Shown: positions 23,901-31,355 of the stretch, piece by piece
How the letters are laid out: every line of letters begins with the position of its first letter
How positions within the stretch are numbered: the first letter of the stretch is position 1
Source: Zoroaster sp. YZ-2022
Lineage: Eukaryota > Echinodermata > Asteroidea > Forcipulatida > Zoroasteridae
Assembly: GCA_029582265.1 (NCBI GenBank)
Contig: CM055828.1
Span: 33,453,263 to 33,517,262, forward strand
DNA: 64,000 nt
Direction of reading: 5' to 3'
Translations under genes and position numbers: made by a program
The notes under the pieces: model-generated
What the model was told of the DNA's origin: nothing
The model's database searches: none
Seen by the model: the letters and a program-made list of their open reading frames with translations, nothing else

Positions 23901-26900
23901 GCACATCAAGGTTATATTTGATTGCAAGTCATGATTTACTAGTATAGTAGGTTTGTCATCATTGGGATACATGATATTAATTTTAAAGGACCTTAATTAA
24001 TTATTAGAAAATGAATTTAGCAATTAATTGACACCCATTTAACTGCAACTGTCAAGTATAATTTATTCTGTCAATGTTTTGGAGTACTGGAGAGGTCAAT
24101 ATTGTATTCCATGTAATTGCATACTTGCTCAATTTGCATAATTTATTATTCAATTTAATTGAATGAAGATGCATATATATTCTGTGTGTATCTTTCTTTT
24201 TAAATATTTTTTTCTTAAAATCTGTTCATTGTTCTTTCCTCAGAAAAAAGAAATTAGATTACTTTCAGAGTTCATGATTTAAAAAAAAATAATAATTGCC
24301 TGGGGCATGGATAAAGAGTATGCCTATTTAAGTGAATCAATAAATTCATGACACAGCGTGATTATATTAATTGCTGGTCAAATAATGGCATCTTTGGATT
24401 GATTAACAATTCTTCGGGCAATTATTTTGTGAAATATCTCATTTGAAGTTGAATTGCTTCCTTTTTATAAGGAAAATATAGGTGTTCTGAATAGGCCCCC
24501 CAAAAAAGTCTCTGGTTTCTGGTCATCAGTTGGCTTCAAAATCGGTGCAGTGATGTGCTTTTTTTTTCAGCCATCTTTTTTCTTTTTGGCCAACAGGGAA
24601 ATACGTGATATATTGTATATACAGGGACCAAATTTCCCATATACAAAGTATGGTGGCTAAGAGAGGCCTCACAAATCAGGCAAACATTCATACCCCTAAT
24701 GTGAAAAAGTCGTTTAAAGCACAGCACGGCAGAATTCCAATCGATCCAGCAATTTTGGATGTCTGAGACTGAGACCCAGTGGTCTGAGACAAAGTCTGAG
24801 ACATTTGTGTCCGAGACCTTGAGACTTTAAATATTTAATTACATTAGAAAACAGAATTTGATTTGAAATGTTAGGCCATATGTGCTGAATATTATTGAGT
24901 TTCAACCTTATTTCTCTTCAAAATAACATTATTTATACAATTGGATTAAAACCAGAACTAGTTATGTCCAAAATCGGCATTTTGAAAAAAAAATTAGTTT
25001 AAAAGTTTGAATCTTTCTGAAAAATCAGAAACTCCCCATAACACATTTTAGGCAAAAGTGGACATACCTGGTTTTAAGCCCTCGATATCATGGTGTGCTA
25101 AGGGTATATGAAACAGTATAATGTTAAAAGTGGAGAATATTATTTATTATGCACATTGCACAAATAATCGCAATTCAAATTCCATTTTTTATAAAAAAAA
25201 TTCCTGGTCTCACTTTTCAAGACCAGCAAATTTTTCACTCTTCATTGGTCAGAGACATAGATCACAGTGAGGCAAAACCGAGTCCTACAAAAAGAGGTCT
25301 TGAAACCTACAACACTGTATACCATTAATGTACCAAAGAATAAATCAATCAAAATCATGTAATAAATCAAATAAAAAAAGATCATGTAATTCATTTTTCC
25401 CCCATGTTTACTCTTGTAGGGCTAAGATGCCTAAGAATCATGATTCTGATGCAACTGCCGGAGATTCTTCAACTGATCAAAGTTCTGCGGACCAGCAATG
25501 GAATCAAGCTGACCAGCTTGCTGACCATCGTTGCCGGGGCGTGGTTGACCTCAGCTGGAATCTTTCACTTGGTAAGGGTCAGCCCTGATGAGGGTCAGAT
25601 AAGGGAGGGTTTGGAGGAGGTTTATGTGTACATTATTATTGTTCCATCCAGAATAACCATTAAAATTAATTGTATTTTATTTTAGTTTGACAAACAAATT
25701 TGAAAAGGTCTCAGATCTTTAAATTCATTTCTTGAGAAATTGAAAGGATTTTGAAGTAGTAGTGCTGTTCATTTTGAATTATTTGTTTTCATTTATTCTA
25801 GCTGATTTATTTTCAACTGTTTTTTTACTCAAACCTCAAAGAAAAAAACTTTTGTTTTTGTTTCCTCTTCAGGTGGAAAACTCTGGAGACCCATGGATAC
25901 AGTTTACCAACAGTCAGCATTTGACGTACGGGGATTGTATCTACATGCTGGTGGTAACAATGTCAACGGTGGGTTACGGTGAGATTACTCCTCGGACATC
26001 ATGTGGTACCATCTTCATTATCTTCTTCATTCTTGGGGTCTTGGTAAGTCTCAAGATTTTACAATTTCTCGGTTGGTTTCTTCTGAACCATACACTGAAG
26101 TAATGATACAAACACAGCATCAAACTGGAAGACAAACAAACACAGACAGAAAACAGACTGACGGGCAGAAAAACAAGAACAGACAGACACAAAGAAAGAC
26201 AAAGGTAAACAATGGACAGAAAGACAAAAGTAAACAATGGACAGAAAGACAAAAGTAAACAGTGGACAGAAAGACAAAAGTAAACAATGGATAGAAAGAC
26301 AGAAGTAAACAATGGATTAAAAGACAAAGGTAAACAATGGACAGAAAGACAAAGGCAGACAGATATAAAATTTACAGTATGACATATAAAAGTCGACCAG
26401 AAAGACAAATTTTGTCATAAATTTATAGCAAATAAGTTGTAGAATCTGAGGTAGTATGAACTCGCCTAAAAGAGAAGCTACAATATTTGTAATTTTGGCA
26501 AAAATTCTTAAAATATCTTATATTAAGTGTACTTAATCTCTTATGAATCGAGATGTACATGAACAATAAATAACCAACCTGTACAAATAGCAACGTATTA
26601 CATTGTGCTGTTTACGAAAACAATTGTGAAAATGCATTTAGATTGTTTTCAATGTAGAATTTAGGAAAGAGTACTCTTTCCAAAAATTCAAACTCTTTCC
26701 AAAAATTCAAACTGGAAATTATTTCACTTTTCTTAAAAATAGCAGCACCTTAGGCATATTTGTTTCTAAGAAAGATTAAATACCAGAAAGTTTTTAATTA
26801 AAATGTGGCCATTAGGTTATTTTTGAATTACCAATCCTATGTGTTACCTTTCAATGGACAATATCGTCACGATTAACAGGGCATGGAATCAGAGTGCTAG

Positions 26901-29900
26901 TTTTAGATTAACTCAGTGACTGAAAATAATAACCCACACGATAAGGTCATATTACTGTTGCTAAATGAGCCAGTAATTTTCAGTCTTAAACAAGGACACT
27001 GATTCCATGTCCTGTTTGCTCCGAATCATGACAATACTGTCCCTTTAAAACATCTGAATATCATCCCAGCAGTGGGACAGAGAGAAAGAAAAAAAAAAGC
27101 CAAAACAGACAGAAGTACAAGAAGAAAACCAGTGGCCATTGGAAGACCACAATATTACTTCATCAGGCCGGTCTCATCTAAGCCTCTCTGATCCTCTAAT
27201 GCAACCATCAATCTTGATTTCCCCAGGCCATCTTTGCCAGCGCTCTGCCCGAAATTGTTGAAATCGTCGGGCAAGGGAGCAAGTACTCCGGTGTCTACGA
27301 ACCTGTGAAGGGCAAAAAGTAGGTCAAATAAATGATGGAATTTGTCTGACTAATGTAGGTTATAAATCTCGTATATTTTGTTTTATCCCATTAAATGTTC
27401 TAATTGTTTTAAAGATGTATCTCCGGTGTTTTTGGCTATAAACTGCAATATCTGAAAATGTTCGTATTCACCAGAATTTTACTTGAAGGGAAAACAAATG
27501 TTATAAAAAAAACTTTTTTTAATTTTTTTAAAATAATCGTGAGAAGCATGGATTTACAGTTAATTTGTACCGAAATCAATTTATTGTGGGTTCTGTCATA
27601 AAATAATTTTTGCACTGTTTTACTGTAAAACCAAGTTTCTGACAACTATTTTCTGAAATATCTCATTTCAAAGTATTTGTTTTCATTTCTAAAAAGAAAG
27701 AATCAATGTCCTTAACAGAAATTATCAATGTTCCAATGAAAACAAACTACAGACAATACATCTTTAATGTTTTGATTTTATTTTTAAGTTTGGCTTAAAA
27801 CATGCTGAAAATGCAACACAGAGCCTCTTAAATGCAGAGTGTTTCTCACACTGTTTGCCGTATGGGCTTCACACAGTCTGAATCTGAATATTTTCCTCTT
27901 GTTCCATTGCAGTCCTGGACACTTCTTACTTCTGTTTATGTGTTCCTATTAGATTCACAAGGAATTTGTAATTTACCTATCTTGACATTTTGCTTAGGCA
28001 AGTTAGTTGTAAATTACAGGTTAAGATGTATCTGCCAATTTTGTGACAATTTTAATGTCAATTTTCGAGGAAAAAAAAAATATATATTTTTTTTTTCATT
28101 GGAATATCTCTACTTGAGGAAGGGGACACAAATGCTTTAAAATATTAATTTCTCAAAATAGTTGTGAGAAGAATGGCTTAACTGTAAATATGCACCAAAA
28201 TTAATTTATGGTGCATCATTAATTTGTTTTAGCAGTTTTACTGTTAAACCAAGCTTCTGACAACTGTTTTGTGAAATGTTTTACATATATTTCAATGTAT
28301 TTGTTTTACTTTCCAAAAAGGAAATTATCAATGTTCTAACGAAAACAAAAATTCCCAGAAATTTCCGGTGAAACGCAGCCGATACATCTTTAAGAAATAT
28401 TAATCAACTTTTGGGTTTCAAAAATGTTATAATCCAAAGATCATATTTCCTTGAACGAACCTGTGTGCCTTTATTAGGCTTATTCTAATAATACTGTCAG
28501 TTTGTTACGTTATTTTTTTTCATCCCAAACCGCTGCTAGCTGAATAGTCCCACACATTTTGTCTTCAATTAATCTCGTTCTTGTCATCTCCCATGTCCCC
28601 GGTAGCGTTTCCTCTTTTCCATCGGGTTACGTAAAACAACTGTTCTTGTAAATTTCCTGTTCGTTCCTCTATCTTGTTAATCCCTGAAAATGGAGTATTC
28701 TCAGGGTTTAATTGAAAAATCCATTTGATTGTATTGGATGCTATTGGCATGAGCAAATACAAACACAAGATGTAATCACTGGTGTATGGTTCATATCATT
28801 GGCAGATTGATCCGGGGTGGGGGGCGAATGTGCCCCCCCCCCCCCCCCAAGACTCTTGACTTCCTGCCTGGTTCATATGGACACATCCTTGTAAAAAACA
28901 ACCACAGCACCCAAGAAATTAAATAGCTGCAGGCGTTATATGTATACTATCAACAAACAGAAAAAGCAGTGTACATAAGCAGGATTGTTTTATTTTTGAG
29001 ATTCGGGGATGTAGGCCTAGGGAGTACAATTTTGCTCTTGTTTGTTTGTGTAGAAATTTGAATGTTCAGTAGGGGAACCTTGCAGGGGATTGTTCTCCCT
29101 CTAGGGCCCCTGTAGATATGACACTATCACACTGCACAGTATTTCACCCTCAATGGTTCATGTTCTCCACTGTCATTTGGGACACACACACTTGTCAATA
29201 AAGGAAAATAAATGTGCTTAAAAGGCATTCTACACAATTGGTAATGTTGGCTCAACTGCTTCTTAATAACTAAGTATTCTTACTTTCTTTGAATCAATGT
29301 ATACATTTAACAACAGGGCTGTGAAAGGTTCAACTTAGTTTGTTGAATTCAGATTTGTCATGCTGGTATTGATTCTAACATTGAATTTTTGTCCCCCACA
29401 GGACAGAAATTCAGTCGGGAAATTGATTGAGTAATTTTACTAAAATGATAGCACTGCCGCTCGTCGGATGGAATTTTTATTTTCTCAGGATGTTTGTTTA
29501 TTTTCGCAGGATGGTGGTGGGAGTTCACCGGTTAGTTCACTAACCGTTTAACCGAAACATTCACGGTTGGTTAACCGGTTATCGGCACCTGACAGCCACA
29601 CAAACTAGATCGTTGGTTAGTCGGCACCTGACAGCCACACAAACTAGATCGTTGGTTAGTCGGCACCTGACAGCCACACAAACTAGATCGTTGGTTAGTC
29701 GGCACCTGACAGCCACACAAACTAGATCGTTGGTTAGTCGGCACCTGACAGCCACACAAACTAGATCGTTGGTTAGTCGGCACCTGACGGCCACACAAAC
29801 TAGATCGTTGGTTAGTCGGCACCTGACAGCCACACAAACTAGATCGTTGGTTAGTCGGCACCTGACAGCCACACAAACTAGATCGTTGGTTAGTCGGCAC

Positions 29901-31355
29901 CTGACAGCCACACAAACTAGATCGTTGGTTAGTCGGCACCTGACAGCCACACAAACTAGATCGTTGGTTAGTCGGCACCTGACAGCCACACAAACTAGAT
30001 CGTTGGTTAGTCGGCACCTGACGGCCACACAAACTAGATCGTTGGTTAGTCGGCACCTGACAGCCACACAAACTAGATCGTTGGTTAGTCGGCACCTGAC
30101 GGCCACACAAACTAGATCGTTGGTTAGTCGGCACCTGACAGCCACACAAACTAGATCGTTGGTTAGTCGGCACCTGACAGCCACACAAACTAGATCGTTG
30201 GTTAGTCGGCACCTGACAGCCACACAAACTAGATCGTTGGTTAGTCGGCACCTGACAGCCACACAAACTAGATCGTTGGTTAGTCGGCACCTGACAGCCA
30301 CACAAACTAGATCGTTGGTTAGTCGGCACCTGACAGCCACACAAACTAGATCGTTGGTTAGTCGGCACCTGACAGCCACACAAACTAGATCGTTGGTTAG
30401 TCGGCACCTGACTGCCACACAAACTAGATCGTTGGTTAGTCGGCACCTGACAGCCACACAAACTAGATCGTTGGTTGGTCGGCACTGACGGCCACACAAA
30501 CTAGATCGTTGGTTAGTCGGCACCTGACAGCCACACAAACTAGATCGTTGGTTAGTCGGCACCTGACGGCCACACAAACTAGATCGTTGGTTAGTCGGCA
30601 CCTGACAGCCACACAAACTAGATCTTCGGCAAATGGCACAGTGTGTATCAATTTTCAATCAAAAAGCATCAATAAACTTCAGTGATTGTTTAATAACCAA
30701 TGCGGCAAAAAAGAAAGGCCACAACAACCAAATGGGCGGCCATTTCTTCCAAAACTTTTGGTCATATTTTGCAATGATTGGTTTTGGTTAGCTGGTTAGC
30801 CGGTTGGCAAATTCCTAAATGGTTGGTGCAGTTGCGGCCGTTTAACCGGTTAACCATATCCTAGCATTAGTACAGAATGTCCGGCAGTTTTGTGTTCATC
30901 TGAACATTGATATTCAACTTGAGGAAAGGAAAAGACAAGTGTTTGTAGCATTGTGGAAATAAATGTCAAAATTCTGAACACAAATTTATTGTGAGAAGCA
31001 TGGTTCTACAGTAAATACGTCCAAACATTAATTTATGTTGGGTCTTGTCATAAATTCAGTTGGGCATCTAATTACTGTTATTAACAAAACTTCTGACATT
31101 TATTTTGTGAAATAGAAATATATGTTACATATAATATTTAAAAAAACTTTAGTTTTACTCTTGCATATTAAAATCCCTGCTTCTCAATTAAATAATACAT
31201 AACATCATCCTAGTTTTATTTTTGTTCTCCTTGTGTGATTTCAGGCATATTGTTGTCTGCGGACACATCACATACGACAGTGTCTCCAACTTTCTGAAAG
31301 ATTTCCTCCACGTAGACCGTGATGTCGTCAATGTTCACATTGTACTCCTGGACAC
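8895..31355 (+). CDS. slo: Partial Slo-family (BK-type) K+ channel gene, span of the recognised exons
   Basis: This is the span of a + strand gene for a large-conductance, voltage- and Ca2+-gated K+ channel alpha subunit of the plasma membrane (Slo1/Slo3 family). Seven exons splice with consistent phases and follow the order S1, S2, S3, S4-S5, pore-S6, S6-RCK1 linker and RCK1 start. One earlier exon, with the DWAG linker motif, is tentative. The N-terminus with S0 and the rest of the RCK gating ring (Ca2+ sites, RCK2) are missing, so the gene runs past what I can recognise on both sides. The filter reads TVGYG; as I recall, vertebrate Slo3 has GFG there, which favours a Slo1-like assignment. 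Several positions are still divergent: I in place of the third S4 arginine, V for the second S6 glycine, and AL for YV after AS in S6. A divergent paralogue is therefore possible. Introns range from about 0.3 to 9.7 kb and are repeat-rich. Confidence 0.93.
9729..9790 (+). CDS. slo: Slo channel exon: transmembrane segment S1
   Basis: The exon is flanked by ttgcag and gtaagt. It encodes [20 protein letters not shown] plus two bases of the next codon. This hydrophobic helix ending in DTS aligns with BK S1, whose end reads FIDSSN in vertebrates. Phase 2 at the 3' end matches the next exon exactly. The intron that follows is the largest recognised, about 9.7 kb. Confidence 0.85.
9883..9963. repeat. 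CTGT then CAGT tetranucleotide microsatellite
   Basis: CTGT units with CTCT variants run to about 9934 and switch to CAGT units for the rest. It lies about 90 bases after the S1 exon. Confidence 0.9.
10057..10980. mobile_element. TTAA-flanked CCC...GGG element, CATTCAAA type
   Basis: Ends are CCCTCCTACT and its near-complement AGTAGGAGGG, each bordered by TTAA (10053-10056 and 10981-10984). TTAA target duplication with CCC/GGG ends is the piggyBac-superfamily pattern. No transposase is present, so it is non-autonomous. The interior holds many variants of 'accattcaaatccattcaaa' and its complement near both ends, plus an internal minisatellite. The piggyBac assignment is inference from termini only. 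Confidence 0.75.
10647..10760. repeat. Minisatellite inside the TTAA element
   Basis: Five copies of GGGTCTGGTGTACC followed by a variable spacer of about 6-12 bases (cgctgttgtaa shrinking to cgcttttaa and shorter). The core is constant while spacers vary in length. It lies wholly inside the 10057-10980 element. Confidence 0.9.
11065..11363. mobile_element. TTAA-type CCCTCC element, GGCCACT type
   Basis: Left end CCCTCCTACA, right end TGTAGGAGGG followed by TTAA at 11364; the left TTAA has degraded to ttaaaa. The interior carries scattered GAGGCCACT, GGCCACT, GACCACTTGACC and GAGTGGCC words, an oligomer unlike that of its neighbours. Confidence 0.6.
11652..11917. mobile_element. Tc1/mariner-like MITE, copy 1
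   Basis: Terminal inverted repeats CTCAAAACAATTTAGG and its complement (extending to about 24 bases, through aacacc) are bordered by TA on both sides (11650-11651 and 11918-11919). TA flanks point to the Tc1/mariner superfamily. No transposase ORF is present. A second copy in reverse orientation lies at 52729-52984. Confidence 0.8.
11945..12237. mobile_element. TTAA-type element, GTCAAAA type, degraded left end
   Basis: The right end TAGGAGGG is followed by TTAA (12238-12241). The left end is degraded (ccttcctactac). The interior is full of GTCAAAA/TTTTGAC words such as agtcaaaaccagtc. It is homologous, in reverse, to the copy at 37523-37879; both contain ctagatataccttggcaagt. Confidence 0.65.
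12270..12420. repeat. Fragment of the 'accaagcttctgacaatta' repeat
   Basis: This is part of a dispersed family whose consensus runs from 'ttaatttatggtg' through 'aaaccaagcttctgacaa' to 'atcaatgttc...aaaacaaacatt'. Better copies lie at 27409-27764 and 28018-28395; others at about 22030-22310, 30910-31170 and 33440-33700. Not identified. Confidence 0.6.
12585..12848. mobile_element. TTAA-type CCCTAA element, TCCTCCAAAATCC type
   Basis: Ends CCCTAATCC and GGTAAGGG are bordered by TTAA on both sides (12581-12584 and 12849-12852). The interior oligomer is cctgaatcctccaaaatcc on the left and ggaggattttgcaggattt on the right. Length is 264 bases; no coding content. Confidence 0.65.
13015..13207. 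mobile_element. TTAA-ended foldback MITE (GGGACAATATCGTC family), copy 1
   Basis: Begins TTAAAGGGACAGTATTGTCG and ends in the complementary gttgcccctttaa. Inner arms also pair: 'agcagg..gg.catatgacc' is preceded by aattactggctcatttatg and followed by cacttg.ttaatctaag. Other copies lie at 14971-15185, 26852-27048, 37366-37522, 42180-42604, 46173-46402, 48084-48285 and 57138-57362. TTAA at both ends suggests the element or its target was TTAA. Confidence 0.75.
13214..13262. repeat. End fragment of the CCCTAACTCCCTAG element family
   Basis: Carries atccttcaaaatcctcc and then ctagggagttaggg followed by TTAA, matching the end of the element cut off by the window edge at 63941. Only one end is present. 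Confidence 0.6.
13756..13941 (+). pseudogene. LINE reverse transcriptase C-terminal remnant
   Basis: An open frame ending in TAA at 13939-13941 reads [20 protein letters not shown] then [16 protein letters not shown] and onward to a lysine-rich end. The 'SFFPRT...WNxLP' block is typical of the last residues of ORF2 in CR1/L2/jockey-type non-LTR retrotransposons. A stop precedes the piece, and the rest of the polymerase is absent, so it is a 5'-truncated copy. The untranslated tail ends in an A-rich stretch near 14015-14035. No independent function is expected. Confidence 0.8.
14971..15185. mobile_element. TTAA-ended foldback MITE, copy 2
   Basis: Starts TTAAAGGGACACTATCGTCA and ends ctgtcccattaa. 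It is well preserved, with the shared inner words acagggcatagaatcag and ccatgccctgttgatcg. It sits inside an older copy of the 'tttcatcagattttttg' repeat family. Confidence 0.75.
15440..16118. mobile_element. hAT-like non-autonomous element with 8-bp duplication
   Basis: Terminal repeats TAGGCTTGGGCGAT and the complementary ATCGTCCAAGCCTA are bordered by ttttgtgg (15432-15439) and ttttatgg (16119-16126), an 8-bp target duplication with one mismatch. TAGGxxTGGGCGAT ends and 8-bp duplications fit hAT. The right part holds repeated cgcgatatat/atcgcgat words. No transposase is present. Confidence 0.75.
16320..16630 (+). mobile_element. tRNA-derived SINE (Thr-like head)
   Basis: At 16466 the tRNA-like head begins with A-box-like gctcggtggtcgagaggtta and a B box at ggtcgtgggttcgaattcc. 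The anticodon arm resembles threonine tRNA, but its loop does not fold cleanly. The body runs through 'cacagacactcagaaacc' to 'gggcaaaattaaaatca'. The tail-like sequence also precedes the head, suggesting a tandem or rearranged copy. The same family forms the inverted pair at 44641-45180. Confidence 0.75.
16848..17252. repeat. Tandem duplication of about 0.2 kb
   Basis: Two direct copies share gttgtggattgg.atcag, aaaagaaacac.cctgct, gatatgcaaaatatttctcc and ttcaccccctcagtaaagaa, with about 90% identity by eye. A related, diverged sequence in reverse lies near 18930-19090. Confidence 0.8.
17255..17665. repeat. Dispersed repeat with 'caccgctagagggctac' end, copy 1
   Basis: GC- and CpG-rich relative to its surroundings. 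Shares ggaatatctccagcgatcat and gcaaattcaccgctagaggg with 21047-21302; an end fragment in reverse lies near 18730-18790. Unidentified, probably a transposable element piece. Confidence 0.65.
19371..19493. repeat. Tandem duplication of a splice-acceptor region
   Basis: Two direct copies of about 65 bases each contain ccatggtgttattaatatca (second copy tcatgg), the T-rich tract and ttcttgtacaggccaattg. The second copy's AG is the acceptor used by the S2 exon at 19488. The first copy is an intact decoy acceptor at 19426. Confidence 0.9.
19488..19587 (+). CDS. slo: Slo channel exon: S2 segment
   Basis: The exon lies between ttgtacag and gtgagt. One base completes the split codon, and the exon then encodes [20 protein letters not shown] followed by [13 protein letters not shown]. 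It starts with PIE, as BK does after S1. The acidic residue in FID and the arginine in ILR match the BK S2 gating positions known as D153 and R167. It ends in phase 0, matching the next exon. Confidence 0.92.
19704..20070. repeat. 17-bp G-rich minisatellite with quadruplex potential
   Basis: About 20 units of the type CCCCCAGAATCCCCACA on the + strand, giving alternating GGGG and GGGGG runs on the minus strand. The central units are nearly identical, and flanking units vary (attccccaaacccc). It fills most of the 564-base intron between the S2 and S3 exons. The long glycine/tryptophan frames on the minus strand are artefacts of the repeat. Confidence 0.95.
20152..20263 (+). CDS. slo: Slo channel exon: S2-S3 loop and S3 segment
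   Basis: The exon lies between tttacag and gtaagt. It reads [20 protein letters not shown] then [17 protein letters not shown] plus one base of a glycine codon. NDKxWFWLxVN..VDxFTxPPxFVS is the S3 signature of Slo channels. The aspartate in LVDCF matches BK D186; the BK glutamate in WLEVN is serine here. The phase fits both neighbours. Confidence 0.95.
20694..21046. mobile_element. CACTA-type non-autonomous element, copy 1
   Basis: Begins CACTATGAATAACTTTACC and ends with the exact complement, GGTAAAGTTATTCATAGTG. It is flanked by TGA on both sides (20691-20693 and 21047-21049), a 3-bp target duplication. CACTA/TAGTG ends with 3-bp duplications are diagnostic of the CACTA (EnSpm) superfamily. 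The 353-base interior is packed with degenerate words such as tttcacggca, tttcatggtg and ttttcaggg, resembling the subterminal repeats of that superfamily. No ORF. Confidence 0.88.
21047..21302. repeat. Dispersed repeat with 'caccgctagagggctac' end, copy 2
   Basis: Matches the right two thirds of 17255-17665 (gttgatgtg.gtac.cgcggaatatctccagcgatc and tggctttca.caagaca). It abuts the CACTA element directly, so the element inserted at or in this repeat. Confidence 0.65.
22491..22803. mobile_element. TTAA-flanked CCC...GGG element, CTTTCAAAACC type
   Basis: Terminal CCCTCCTATG and CATAGGAGGG are perfect complements, each bordered by TTAA (22487-22490 and 22804-22807). The 313-base interior holds at least eight variants of acctttcaaaacctttc and its complement. 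It is the cleanest copy of the group. No coding content. Confidence 0.85.
22955..23113 (-). repeat. Dispersed repeat with hammerhead-like core, copy 3
   Basis: The minus strand reads CTC, CTGAGGA, hairpin (GATCAG, AGCATA, CTGATC), GAAACATCGAG, then the shared body to gctttgcatggtgaag. The core lies at 23075-23109. A CTC before and GAG after the core could pair. Confidence 0.75.
24493..24765. mobile_element. MITE of the 'gtctccggtttctggtc' family, partial
   Basis: The left end (ccaaaaaagtctctggtttc) and the shared interior (accaaatttcccatatacaa, ctaagagaggcctcacaaat) are present. The right end is missing. Fuller copies lie at 34293-34592, 45389-45866 and 48279-48643. Confidence 0.65.
25420..25571 (+). 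CDS. slo: Slo channel exon: S4 voltage sensor and S5
   Basis: The exon lies between cttgtag and gtaagg. After completing glycine it reads [20 protein letters not shown] then [20 protein letters not shown] and [24 protein letters not shown] matches the BK S4-S5 linker, and WLTSAG..HL matches S5. The S4 pattern GLRxLR keeps the first two arginines (BK R207 and R210). The third (R213) is isoleucine here, within IMI where BK has ALR. Ends in phase 0. Confidence 0.95.
25873..26043 (+). CDS. slo: Slo channel exon: pore helix, selectivity filter and outer S6
   Basis: The exon lies between ctcttcag and gtaagt. It opens with VENSGDPW, the BK turret sequence, followed by the pore helix and the K+ selectivity filter in [15 protein letters not shown], then [13 protein letters not shown] at the start of S6. 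The 57 codons are in phase 0 at both ends. BK has two glycines (GG) in S6; the second is valine here. The GYG filter predicts K+ selectivity. Confidence 0.97.
26195..26355. repeat. 25-bp minisatellite in the pore-S6 intron
   Basis: About six units of the form aaagacaaaagtaaacaatgg plus acag, with single-base variants. It begins about 150 bases after the pore exon, after a related acagac-rich stretch. Confidence 0.9.
26852..27048. mobile_element. TTAA-ended foldback MITE, copy 3
   Basis: Starts atggacaatatcgtcacgat (first bases mutated) and ends aatactgtccctttaa. It lies in the intron about 180 bases before the next channel exon. Confidence 0.75.
27227..27318 (+). CDS. slo: Slo channel exon: inner S6 and C-linker
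   Basis: The exon lies between tttccccag and gtaggt. It reads [20 protein letters not shown] followed by [10 protein letters not shown] and two bases of a lysine codon. PEIxExxG with both glutamates matches the inner S6 ring of charge of BK, and the KY...GKK segment is the S6-RCK1 linker. BK has YVPE where this protein has ALPE. Phase 2 fits the next exon. Confidence 0.95.
27409..27764. mobile_element. MITE-like repeat with ATACATCTTTAA ends, copy 1
   Basis: Begins ttaaagatgtatctccggtg and ends acaatacatctttaa, giving short inverted ends that include TTAA. The interior shares gagaagcatggatttacagt and accaagtttctgacaact with several other places in the window. No ORF. Confidence 0.65.
28018..28395. 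mobile_element. MITE-like repeat with ATACATCTTTAA ends, copy 2
   Basis: Same orientation and internal order as the copy at 27409-27764 (gttaagatgtatct at the left, gccgatacatctttaa at the right), with more divergence in the middle. Confidence 0.6.
29581..30624. repeat. 39-bp minisatellite, about 27 copies
   Basis: The unit reads ggttagtcggcacctgacag then ccacacaaactagatcgtt. Copies are almost identical, with only scattered changes (gacggcc for gacagcc, one gactgcc, one 38-base unit near 30480). Because 39 is divisible by three, long frames stay open on both strands; these are not genes. The flanks are rich in ggttaaccggtt words on both sides (29528-29580 and 30785-30855), suggesting that the array grew inside an element with such ends. 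Confidence 0.97.
31245..31355 (+). CDS. slo: Slo channel exon: start of the RCK1 gating-ring domain
   Basis: The exon lies between tgatttcag and gtaagt. After completing lysine it reads [20 protein letters not shown] then [16 protein letters not shown] plus two bases. [21 protein letters not shown] is nearly invariant in Slo1 and forms the first beta strand and helix of the cytosolic RCK1 domain. The exon ends in phase 2. The next expected exon (LELEALFKRHF region in BK) was not found in the remaining 32 kb. Confidence 0.97.

Larger units (their letters stand above)
20264..25419 (+). other. Intron after the S3 exon (5.2 kb), repeat-filled
   Basis: No exon is seen. It holds a CACTA-type element, a copy of the 'caccgctagaggg' repeat, fragments of other families, a TTAA element, a hammerhead-like repeat and part of a 'gtctctggtttctggtc' MITE. 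Between 23120 and 24490 and between 24770 and 25400 I see only AT-rich sequence with no recognisable feature. Confidence 0.7.
27319..31244 (+). other. Intron before the RCK1 exon (3.9 kb)
   Basis: No exon is seen. It holds two copies of the 'gatgtatctccggtg' repeat, a C homopolymer near 28834-28850, the 39-bp minisatellite and a third repeat fragment at about 30910-31170. From 28400 to 29500 I see no recognisable feature. Confidence 0.75.

Noticed and set aside
29581..30624. CRISPR array
   Set aside because: Units are contiguous with no unique spacers, there are no cas genes, and the context is an animal intron.
29571..30658. Long open frames of 291-359 codons on both strands
   Set aside because: They are produced by a 39-bp tandem repeat divisible by three. 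The proteins are pure 13-residue repeats in several frames at once, with no conserved sequence outside the array.
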